This document shows, piece after piece, positions 42,263 to 48,888 of a DNA stretch of 48,888 bases. The number at the start of each line of letters is the position of its first letter. Within the stretch, counting starts at the first letter, position 1. The notes beneath the pieces are model-generated. The model did not search any database and was not told the DNA's origin. It worked only from the letters and a program-made list of their open reading frames with translations. Made by a program: the position numbers and the translations under genes. The stretch comes from Eubacterium sp. (lineage in GTDB: Bacteria; Bacillota; Clostridia; Oscillospirales; Ruminococcaceae), in contig JAISVH010000022.1 of NCBI GenBank assembly GCA_031271685.1, positions 1 through 48,888 of the forward strand. Direction: 5' to 3'.

Positions 42263-42290
42263 GCCGTCCGAAAGGGCGGCGTTTATCTTG
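42263..42290 (+). terminator. Terminator of the tRNA-Phe/Gly unit
   Basis: GCCGTCC (42263-42269) pairs with GGGCGGC (42274-42280) around GAAA, followed by a T-rich tail. Confidence 0.6.
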
Positions 42291-42427
42291 TCGGCAAAAT
42301 CTTAAATTCCCATAAAATCAACAGTTGTTTTCGATAGTATATCAAATTGCGTTTTTGCGGGAATGACTCCCCAAAAAAAGCTCTATGTTATAGTTTGCCT
42401 TAACAGACTCTAATTTGAATAAGTTTA

Positions 42428-42447
42428 GGGCGGCCAAAAAGCCGCCC
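42428..42447 (-). terminator. Putative terminator of lon
   Basis: GGGCGGC pairs with GCCGCCC around six bases, 24 bases after the lon stop on the minus strand. The T-tract is weak. Confidence 0.5.
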
Positions 42448-42470
42448 ATATTTTGATTGTTTATCAATTG

Positions 42471-44897
42471 TTAGTTATCCCGGCGTTGGTCACTGACACT
42501 TCCGATCATTTTGGCATCTATCGCGGCGTGGACATCTTTGATTTCTGATTCTGCGCGCTTGAATGGGACTATGTTAGTTTTAACAAGCGTCGTATTGAGC
42601 ACGGTTATTATATTTTCCGCAGAAACAAATTTAAGGCTTTCTTTTATTACGTCATCAAGTTCTTCAATGTCCGGTTCATTTTCTTTTGGGATAACAACAG
42701 TTTTAATGCCCGCTTTATAAGCCGCCATAGTCTTTTCTTTAAGCCCACCTATAGGCAGAACCTTTCCGTGCAGAGTAATTTCTCCTGTCATAGCGACGTC
42801 GCGGCGAGTCGCAATTCCGCTAAGAGCAGAGATAAGCGCGGTTACTATAGTTACACCTGCGGATGGACCATTTTTAGGGACGGCTCCTTCCGGAGCGTGG
42901 ATATGTATGTCCTTGCTTTTATAAAAATCAGGGTCAATACCATATCTTATAGCTAGCGTTCGCACAAGGCTGACTGCAATCTTTGTAGATTCGACCATAA
43001 CGTCGCCAAGGGAACCGGTAATCTCGATTTTTCCGGTTCCGTCCATTAGAATTACCTCGAGCGGCATAATCACACCGCCAACCGCGGTCCATGCCAAACC
43101 GTTAACAACGCCAACTTCGTCTTGATTAGAAATATATTCGGGCGTATATTTTTTAATCCCTAGGAACTCAGCTAAATTTGCCGCCGTTATTGACACCTTC
43201 TGTTCTCCGCTGACAAGTTTTTTTGCGGATTTACGACAAATTTTGCCGATTTTTTGTTCAAGCTGGCGCACACCTGCCTCTCGGGTGTAATAATCAATTA
43301 TAGAATATATTGCCCCATCATTTATTTTGACAGTAGACGCTTTTTCCCCATGCTTTTTTAGCTGCTTTTGAATTAAATGTTTTTTCGCTATGTTAAATTT
43401 TTCTTCCCGTGTATAGCTGCCTAGCATTATAACCTCCATCCTGTCTAAAAGAGCCGGAGGAATAGTGTCGGCGGTATTTGCAGTAGTTATAAATAATACG
43501 CTACTCAAATCAAGAGGTATTTCAAGATAATGATCAACAAAGGCGTTGTTCTGCTCGACATCAAGCACTTCAAGCATTGCGGAGCTGGGGTCTCCTTTAT
43601 AGTCATTGCTCATTTTGTCTATCTCATCCAACAACAGCACCGGGTTCATTGATTTGGCCTGCTTAATAGCGTTAGCTATTCTGCCTGGCATAGCGCCAAT
43701 ATAGGTTTTGCGATGGCCTCGTATTTCGGCCTCGTCGCGAATGCCGCCCAGTGAAATTCTCGCGTAGCTTTTACCTAAAGATTTTGCTATAGACCTCCCG
43801 ATAGAGGTTTTTCCAACGCCAGGGGGGCCGACAAGACAGATAATTTGTCCTTTTATATCAGGCTTTAAAGCTCTGACTGCAATAAGCTCAAGTATCCTTT
43901 CTTTAACCTTTTTGAGACCGTAATGATCTTTATTGAGTTGATTTTCGGCTTTGACTATATCGGTTTTATCCTTTGTATATACATTCCATGGCATTTCAAG
44001 TATTGTGTCAAGATATGTGCGGATAACGCCCGACTCAGCTGAATTAGGAGATAATTTTAACAGCCTTTCCGCTTCTTTAACAAGTTTTTCCTCAATATCT
44101 TCGGGAAAGTCGGCGGCTTCTATTTCCTCGATATAATAATACACTTCTTCCTGCGGATCATCTCCGCCCGAAAGTTGCTTGGAAAGCACTCTCATCTGTT
44201 CGCGCAGGTAGTATTCGCGCTGATTTTTCTCAATAGAATCACGAACCTCTTCATGAATTTCAAGTTCTAGCTGCAATATACTTACTTCATTATTGAGCGT
44301 AGCAATAAGAGTTTCAATTTTTTTCTTTTTTGAGTTGGTTTCCAGTAGCTTTTGCTTATCTGCTACTCTTAAATAAATATTGAACACAATTAGGTCAAAC
44401 ATTTTATCAAGATTTTTTTCGGATAATATGTTTTCATAAAGCTCTGACGGCATTTTGGGGGTATATTGGCAATATTGTTTGAACGATTCCACAAGCATTC
44501 TTGAAAGCGCCGTTCCCTCGCTTTGGCTTATAATAGATTTTGACGGAGCGATGGGCTGAACTAAGCACTCAATATATGGTTCGGTCATCTCAAATGACAG
44601 TAGCTTTGCCTTTGAAATACCTTCTACTAAAACTCGGGTGGTATTGTCTGGAGTTTTTAAAATCTGCCTTACCTCGGCAATAACACCGACGCTGTATATT
44701 TCATCGACTAATGGGTCAACGACAGACGAATCCTTTTGCGCTACAAGGAAAATTTTTCGATTACCGCTAGCTGAAGCTTTAAGTGCGGAAATAGATTTGT
44801 CGCGTCCCACGTCAAAATGTAAAATCATGTTAGGAAATATAACTAATCCGCGCATTGTAAGTGCAGGCATCATCTCAGCGTTTTTAGGATAGTTCAT
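42471..44897 (-). CDS. lon: ATP-dependent protease LonA
   Basis: LonA degrades damaged and regulatory proteins in the cytoplasm. About 808 residues from ATG 44897, full length. It has the N-terminal LAN domain (MMPALTMRGLVIFPNMILHF in part), an ATPase domain with LVGPPGVGKTSIGRSIA and LLDEIDKM, and a protease domain with EGAVPKNGPSAGVT (catalytic Ser) and the GGLKEKTMAA segment with the catalytic Lys. AAGGA lies 8 bases before this ATG; a longer frame upstream lacks a ribosome site. It is monocistronic, between its own promoter and terminator. Confidence 0.97.
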   Translation of the reverse strand: MNYPKNAEMMPALTMRGLVIFPNMILHFDVGRDKSISALKASASGNRKIFLVAQKDSSVVDPLVDEIYSVGVIAEVRQILKTPDNTTRVLVEGISKAKLLSFEMTEPYIECLVQPIAPSKSIISQSEGTALSRMLVESFKQYCQYTPKMPSELYENILSEKNLDKMFDLIVFNIYLRVADKQKLLETNSKKKKIETLIATLNNEVSILQLELEIHEEVRDSIEKNQREYYLREQMRVLSKQLSGGDDPQEEVYYYIEEIEAADFPEDIEEKLVKEAERLLKLSPNSAESGVIRTYLDTILEMPWNVYTKDKTDIVKAENQLNKDHYGLKKVKERILELIAVRALKPDIKGQIICLVGPPGVGKTSIGRSIAKSLGKSYARISLGGIRDEAEIRGHRKTYIGAMPGRIANAIKQAKSMNPVLLLDEIDKMSNDYKGDPSSAMLEVLDVEQNNAFVDHYLEIPLDLSSVLFITTANTADTIPPALLDRMEVIMLGSYTREEKFNIAKKHLIQKQLKKHGEKASTVKINDGAIYSIIDYYTREAGVRQLEQKIGKICRKSAKKLVSGEQKVSITAANLAEFLGIKKYTPEYISNQDEVGVVNGLAWTAVGGVIMPLEVILMDGTGKIEITGSLGDVMVESTKIAVSLVRTLAIRYGIDPDFYKSKDIHIHAPEGAVPKNGPSAGVTIVTALISALSGIATRRDVAMTGEITLHGKVLPIGGLKEKTMAAYKAGIKTVVIPKENEPDIEELDDVIKESLKFVSAENIITVLNTTLVKTNIVPFKRAESEIKDVHAAIDAKMIGSVSDQRRDN

Positions 44898-44930
44898 TGC
44901 AGGGTTCCTTTCTATATAAAAACTATTAAT

Positions 44931-44959
44931 ATTATACATTATAAGCTTTAAAAATTCAA
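44931..44959 (-). promoter_or_regulatory. Promoter of lon
   Basis: On the minus strand TTGAAT (44954-44959), a 17-base spacer and TATAAT (44931-44936), 33 bases before the start. No CtsR or CIRCE-type operator is obvious. Confidence 0.75.
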
Positions 44960-44990
44960 GTGGGGTTAATAAAAATACATAAATTACTAT

Positions 44991-45011
44991 GGGGACGACT
45001 TTGCGTCCCCA
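44991..45011 (-). terminator. Hairpin after the gene at 45017
   Basis: GGGGACG pairs with CGTCCCC around ACTTTG, six bases past the stop. No T run follows on the minus strand, so termination is uncertain. Confidence 0.4.
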
Positions 45012-45016
45012 GTGGT

Positions 45017-45946
45017 TTATGTGCCGTTGGCGGCTAGCATTGCCGATATGGCGTCTTCGGACATTTTTGAATTTGGGTCGGTTTCAGGAGAGGGACCCAC
45101 GGTTTCGGAGCCTTCGCCAACTCCGGCGGCGGCCAGCATTGCCGATATTGCGTCTTCGGAAAGATTAGATCCCGAATCTTCTATCTGCGCAGATTTTTCA
45201 TCAATTGAAGCTGTGATATCGTCAAGCGTGCTGAATATTCCGGAGATATCGTCTTCTGATAACGGATTTTTCAATTCTTCGTTTTTAACGGTTTGATATG
45301 GTGCGTCACCCATAAAAGACTCATGGAATTCTTCGGCGGTCATTGGTTCGCCTGAAACATTTCCGGCAACTTTGCTGAAATCTAGCGTGTGTTGGTTAAT
45401 AATGCTATCAAGCTGTTCAACCTTATCAGGTTCTATATTGCTCCTAGTGGAAGCGCCAATCCCATCGCCTAAAGAATTATACTCTTCCTGCTGTCTCTTG
45501 ACAGTTTCAAGATAGTTTTGATAACTTCTCTCAAAATACCCTAGATAATCGGCTAAAGCGGTTTTATATGTAAGCTCTTGATCGGAAAATCTAAACCAAT
45601 ATTTATCAACTAAAAACATTCCGTGAGTTTTTTGGATTATTACGAAGGGATTGTATTCGGCAATGCCAAAACGATCCATCTCGATTTGAGTGAGATGCAT
45701 TTTATCGGGAAAAACTCGACTCGAAAAAAGATAATATATGTCGCCCATCATAAGAGGTCGCTTTGTGCTGGTAAGCATTTTTCGATCTGTGTCGGGATTG
45801 AAGCTGTAATCTACCACACCGTCTTCGCTTATTCTATATTGCGCTAATATTGTGTTTGCCCACCATAATTCAAATTCACAGGGAAGATGAATGTCAAACG
45901 GTTCGGTATTGATTACGTTATATGAGTTTGATTTAATTATCTTCAT
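45017..45946 (-). CDS. Unknown protein with three C-terminal SED-x-IS repeats
   Basis: A 309-residue soluble protein; I do not recognise a family. The N-terminal 140 residues form a mixed domain (FDIHLPCEFELWWANTILAQY, FNPDTDRKMLTSTKRPLMMG split by position), followed by a helix to about 160. The C-terminal third is acidic and disordered and holds three related motifs: LSEDDISGIFST (229-240), LSEDAISAMLAAAG (262-275) and MSEDAISAMLAANG (295-308, the very C-terminus). They resemble the short docking peptides of the LSQ-D-EIDALL kind found in chemotaxis and flagellar switch proteins. They may be repeated binding sites for a partner protein. It is monocistronic with a consensus-like promoter. 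Confidence 0.7.
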   Translation of the reverse strand: MKIIKSNSYNVINTEPFDIHLPCEFELWWANTILAQYRISEDGVVDYSFNPDTDRKMLTSTKRPLMMGDIYYLFSSRVFPDKMHLTQIEMDRFGIAEYNPFVIIQKTHGMFLVDKYWFRFSDQELTYKTALADYLGYFERSYQNYLETVKRQQEEYNSLGDGIGASTRSNIEPDKVEQLDSIINQHTLDFSKVAGNVSGEPMTAEEFHESFMGDAPYQTVKNEELKNPLSEDDISGIFSTLDDITASIDEKSAQIEDSGSNLSEDAISAMLAAAGVGEGSETVGPSPETDPNSKMSEDAISAMLAANGT

Positions 45947-45988
45947 TTAATTTACCCCAAATATAAGATGAAGCTTATAGCTTTATTA

Positions 45989-46017
45989 ATTATAACATAA
46001 TTAATAAAAAAGTGCAA
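45989..46017 (-). promoter_or_regulatory. Promoter of the gene at 45017
   Basis: On the minus strand TTGCAC (46012-46017), 17 bases, TATAAT (45989-45994). Confidence 0.7.
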
Positions 46018-46137
46018 GCGCTATAGTAAATTAACTTGAAAATAAGCAAAAATAATTTTTGCAAACCGAATATGCATATATTATTCCCCTGCAACAAACA
46101 GTAGACAAATCGCGGCAAAGCCGCTCGGTTAGTTTCG
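46018..46137. repeat. Repeat cluster: family D arm and family E copy 2
   Basis: 46018-46072 matches the family D arm (TATAGTAAATTAACTTGAAAATAA) up to TTTTTGCAAACCG. 46111-46137 is an exact inverted copy of the 27 bases at 25499-25525. Between them, GCAACAAACAGTAGAC matches text near 36840. The cluster lies between rqcP's end and the promoter of the gene at 45017. Confidence 0.7.
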
Positions 46138-46198
46138 TCGCTCAAAATCGCCTGTTTCTCGTCTGCCTGCGGCAGACAACCTGAACGGATGCGAAATA

Positions 46199-46438
46199 TT
46201 AAATGACCTCGTATAATCCTGACGCGCCGTCTTTTCCTATTATCTCGGATACTTTTAAAACTCTTATTTTAAGAGGTTTTTGACCCATGTTAATCTCAAT
46301 TTCATCTCCAATTTTAACTTCATATGAGGCGCGTGCCGATTTCCCGCCAACGTTGATTTTCCCTGCGTCACACGCCTCGTTAGCTATTGTCCGTCGCTTT
46401 ATCAGTCGTGATACCTTTAAAAATTTATCAAGTCTCAT
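46199..46438 (-). CDS. rqcP: S4-domain RNA-binding protein RqcP
   Basis: RqcP (YabO) is a small S4 protein that works with RqcH in ribosome-associated quality control, helping to add alanine tails to stalled nascent chains. It has 79 residues, starting MRLDKFLKVSRLIKRRTIA, with the S4 fold DAGKINVGGKSARASYEVKIGDEI. I chose ATG 46438 because GGAG lies 7 bases before it; an upstream extension lacks this and crosses the hup terminator. The spoVB-mazG-(hup)-rqcP order is conserved in Firmicutes, though yabP and yabQ, which normally follow, are not found here. Confidence 0.93.
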   Translation of the reverse strand: MRLDKFLKVSRLIKRRTIANEACDAGKINVGGKSARASYEVKIGDEIEINMGQKPLKIRVLKVSEIIGKDGASGLYEVI

Positions 46439-46453
46439 AATACAACTCCATTT

Positions 46454-46489
46454 AAAAAATAACTTGAGCCGCTTTTGGCAGCTCAAGTT
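46454..46489 (-). terminator. Terminator of hup
   Basis: On the minus strand AACTTGAGC pairs with GCTCAAGTT around a short inner stem (46461-46489), followed by ATTTTTT (46454-46460). It may be leaky, as rqcP follows directly. Confidence 0.8.
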
Positions 46490-46530
46490 GTTGTTAAAAG
46501 ATATTTTTTCTAACAATATCTGTGAGAACA

Positions 46531-46806
46531 CTATTTGGCAACAGCATCTTTTAAAGCTCTTCCTGCTTTAAATGCGGGCACTTTGGTTGCCGCAATAGTG
46601 ATTTTTTTCTGTGTTTGAGGATTGATACCTTCGCGAGCAGCGCGGTCACGCACTTCGAAAGTCCCAAAACCGACCAATTGTATTTTTTCGCCTTTAGATA
46701 ATGTTTCGGTGATTGTGTCAATTACCGCTGAGATAGCAGCGTCGGCATCTTTTTTTGTGAAGCCGGACTTTTCAGCAACAGCTGAAATCAAATCTGCTTT
46801 TGTCAT
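46531..46806 (-). CDS. hup: DNA-binding protein HU
   Basis: HU is the abundant histone-like protein that bends and compacts DNA. 91 residues: [20 protein letters not shown] at the front, [19 protein letters not shown] near 47-65 with the DNA-clasping arm, and [15 protein letters not shown] at the end. CGGAGG precedes the ATG. It lies between mazG and rqcP as in many clostridia. It has its own terminator. Confidence 0.97.
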   Translation of the reverse strand: MTKADLISAVAEKSGFTKKDADAAISAVIDTITETLSKGEKIQLVGFGTFEVRDRAAREGINPQTQKKITIAATKVPAFKAGRALKDAVAK

Positions 46807-46870
46807 GTTATACCTCCGTTTAATTTAATATGTTATGGCAATTAGGCAGAAATCAAAATCCCCCGGCGCT

Positions 46871-47653
46871 TTATTTAGTTTTCTTCCATATCAGGTCAAG
46901 CTCCGCCTGAGTCAGCTCATCGAAACTTTTGCCGCCGGAAATGACTGTTTGTTCAACTACCCTAAATCGCATTATAAACTTATTTATTGCACTTGTCAAG
47001 GCTTTTTCACTATCTTTTTTTAAAAATCTTCCTAAATTACAACAAGCAAACAAAATATCACCAAAAGTTTTTTCTATTTCGTCATCGTTTTTATTTAAAA
47101 TTGCTATTTCGAGTTCTTTTATCTCTTTTTTAAGCAAAGTTAAAACCTGCTCGGTATTTTTAAAATCAAAGCCGGAATTTTTAGCTTTTTTGCCAACCTT
47201 TTGCCCTCTTATCAAAGCGGGAAGGATTTTTGGTATTCTTTCTAACCCTTCTGAGGCAGTCGTCTCGCCTTTTGATTTGCTTTTAAGTTCTTCCCAGTTT
47301 TTTATGACTTTTTCAGGCGTGTCAGCCCGGACGCCACCAAAAACGTGTGGATGGCGATATATCAATTTGTTTGAAATTCCTTCTGCAACATCCGAAAAAT
47401 TAAAATTGCCTTGTTCATCTTCTATTTGACAATGAAACACTATTTGAAGCAACAAATCTCCTAGTTCTTCTTTAAGCAAGGAGATATTTTTGTTTTGTAT
47501 CGCTTCCATGACCTCATATGTTTCTTCTAATAGATTAGGCTCAATGGATTCATGAGTTTGTTCAATATCCCACGGGCATCCGTTTTTTGAGCGCAATTTT
47601 TTCATTATTTCCAATAAAAGCTCTATATTTCCGCTTTCTTTTTCTTTAAACAT
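46871..47653 (-). CDS. mazG: Nucleoside triphosphate pyrophosphohydrolase MazG
   Basis: MazG removes aberrant NTPs/dNTPs by hydrolysing them to the monophosphate. 260 residues, with two tandem MazG domains: the first with LRSKNGCPWDIEQTHESI and NLLEETYEVMEAI (metal-binding EExxE), the second weaker, near residues 150-235. Fits the YabN C-terminal part without its N-terminal methyltransferase domain. I chose the ATG at 47651-47653 (GGGG a few bases upstream) over a longer frame. It is downstream of spoVB on the same strand, the yabM-yabN order. Confidence 0.93.
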   Translation of the reverse strand: MFKEKESGNIELLLEIMKKLRSKNGCPWDIEQTHESIEPNLLEETYEVMEAIQNKNISLLKEELGDLLLQIVFHCQIEDEQGNFNFSDVAEGISNKLIYRHPHVFGGVRADTPEKVIKNWEELKSKSKGETTASEGLERIPKILPALIRGQKVGKKAKNSGFDFKNTEQVLTLLKKEIKELEIAILNKNDDEIEKTFGDILFACCNLGRFLKKDSEKALTSAINKFIMRFRVVEQTVISGGKSFDELTQAELDLIWKKTK

Positions 47654-47917
47654 CTTTTTACCCCAAATAATCAAGATTTTGTATTATAGCTGGTCAGTTT
47701 AAAAACGCTAAATGCATTTTTTAGACGCCGTATGCGCCTAGTGCCGCCGAAGGCGGCCTTGCCTTGCTGCATAGTCAGTCGCGCACCTTAAGGCTGCCAG
47801 CGGACTTTGCCCGCTGTTTAAAAACCTTTAGGGTTTTAAAAATGACAGACTATATTTTACGTTTTTTTCTGAAGACAGGTTGAATATATTTTTATTTTAC
47901 CTTATTTTTTAAAATTT

Positions 47918-48888
47918 TCAAGCCCTTTTATAGATTCTTTTAAAAAACATCAAAACATATTTTCTATCCGTAAATAAAGTAGCGGCAATATAAATAGTGC
48001 CACCGGCAACCACCGAAATAGCGGTTTTTTGAATATTTCCGGGGACGGGCAGATATTTAAAAGCAATGTAGGCTCCGCCGGCACACAGCAAAGAATTTGC
48101 ACAAGACGTAAAAAAATGAGGTAGAAAAATGATTTTGGAGTTTTGATTTTTCGCCATAATTCGGTTTAGTGTGATAAATCCAATCACACAGATAAAGATA
48201 TAGCACAGCAAGGTAGATATTGCCGCGCCGCTGATATTAAGCCAAGGAATCGGAATGAGTATAAGGTTGCATATAAGCTTGATGCCCGAACCGATTATCA
48301 TTATTTTTATTTGAAGATCTGAACGTCCGATAGCCTGAAATATGTTGAACAACGCTCCGCAAAGCGCTAAGAAAATTCCGCCGGAGCTTAAAATTATCAA
48401 CGGCGGCAGACAGACCATAGCCTCGTCTGGTTTGGAGAAATAAAGGATATTCAGTATCGGCTCGGCAAGAGCGCTTAGTCCCATACATAGTGGAAAGCCG
48501 ACAATTAATGTGCCTTTCAGCAAAATATTGATATTATGCCTTATTAATCCGGTATTTTTTTGTTCCCACGCTGTTGCTATCGACGGAAAGGCACTTTTGC
48601 TGACCATTGCGGTCATAGATGGGATAAGTCCGAAAATCGAAAATAAAATCCCGGTATAGCTCCCGTAAATAAAATTGCCTATTTCAGTTATGTTTATAAC
48701 GCTTTTTAAATTATAAGTGAAATTTTCTAAGAAATAGCCAGGATTTTTACTCACAGAAATATTTATGCAGTTGGTAATCGTTAGCAGATCAATAAATGAG
48801 CTTAGATTGATGACAATTGCCCCGGCAGTAATCGGCAGTGATTCTTTTATCAGGCGTTTTACTATTGCATCAGCATTTTGTGGCTGAC
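47918..48888 (-). CDS. spoVB: SpoVB/MurJ-type polysaccharide flippase (N-terminus outside window)
   Basis: A multi-pass membrane protein of the MOP exporter group, to which the spore cortex flippase SpoVB and the lipid II flippase MurJ belong. The frame is open from the last base of the window to the stop at 47918, about 320 residues, and a GTG at 48752-48754 is only an internal valine. Visible segments include KESLPITAGAIVINLSSFID near the edge and AMVSKSAFPSIATAWEQ, PLCMGLSALAEPIL, and LNISGAAISTLLCY. The call SpoVB over MurJ rests on the next gene being mazG, as in the yabM-yabN order. Confidence 0.88.
   Translation of the reverse strand, partial: QPQNADAIVKRLIKESLPITAGAIVINLSSFIDLLTITNCINISVSKNPGYFLENFTYNLKSVINITEIGNFIYGSYTGILFSIFGLIPSMTAMVSKSAFPSIATAWEQKNTGLIRHNINILLKGTLIVGFPLCMGLSALAEPILNILYFSKPDEAMVCLPPLIILSSGGIFLALCGALFNIFQAIGRSDLQIKIMIIGSGIKLICNLILIPIPWLNISGAAISTLLCYIFICVIGFITLNRIMAKNQNSKIIFLPHFFTSCANSLLCAGGAYIAFKYLPVPGNIQKTAISVVAGGTIYIAATLFTDRKYVLMFFKRIYKRA

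Overview
The window looks like a piece of chromosome from a low-GC, endospore-forming member of the class Clostridia (Firmicutes/Bacillota). I infer this from spoVS, an RqcP-HU-MazG-SpoVB cluster, a SpoIVFB-like M50 protease, ylxM-ffh-rpsP-khpA, clear TTGACA-N17-TATAAT promoters and strong GGAGG ribosome binding sites. I cannot name a genus. Most of it is housekeeping DNA, but almost every operon boundary carries short palindromic dispersed repeats.

Layout. 1-3.0 kb: spoVS-glyA, then a PRPP synthetase-like gene broken by a single in-frame TAA. 3.1-5.2 kb: tRNA-Leu followed by a small, decayed, island-like stretch (a duplicated-domain lipoprotein, a frameshifted lipoprotein remnant, a regulator fragment). 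5.2-10.4 kb (minus strand): a two-component system, a soluble HATPase protein, and a Gx transporter / NusG-II protein / ApbE set that suggests extracytoplasmic flavin or redox chemistry. 10.5-13.3 kb: ylxM-ffh, rpsP, khpA. 13.7-16.2 kb: two likely surface or spore-coat proteins, one a collagen-like protein with a C-terminal S74 chaperone domain. 16.3-21 kb (minus): a TrpR-like regulator, methyltransferase, hslO, glmU and an intact prs. 21.3-23 kb: tatD and a CBS/CorC protein. 23-25.4 kb: a membrane-anchored beta-propeller protein. 25.5-28.1 kb: murL-murD2. 29-30 kb: gapA. 30.2-33.6 kb (minus): two unknown genes, a degenerate tRNA-nucleotidyltransferase-like gene and a TtcA-like gene. 33.8-35.2 kb: a SpoIVFA/SpoIVFB-like pair and a DUF378 gene. 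35.3-40.2 kb (minus): aroB-aroA-aroC-aroE/K. 40.4-41.1 kb: a zinc-ribbon/HExEH protein. 41.2-42.3 kb: four tRNAs and a structured non-coding RNA candidate. 42.5-48.9 kb (minus): lon, a protein with C-terminal repeats, rqcP, hup, mazG and spoVB (cut by the window edge).

The most notable system is the overlapping pair at 25.6-28.1 kb. It matches the MurL/MurD2 route, in which L-glutamate is added to UDP-MurNAc-L-Ala and then epimerised in place, instead of the usual MurI/MurD route through free D-glutamate. Other points worth a second look are the ncRNA candidate before tRNA-Phe, the collagen/S74 protein, the nonsense-split prs paralogue, the apparent AUA start (or frameshift) of apbE, the degenerate nucleotidyltransferase/HD protein, and at least five families of dispersed palindromic repeats, some of which supply gene ends.

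All functional calls rest on reading motifs, lengths and context by eye. No database search was run.
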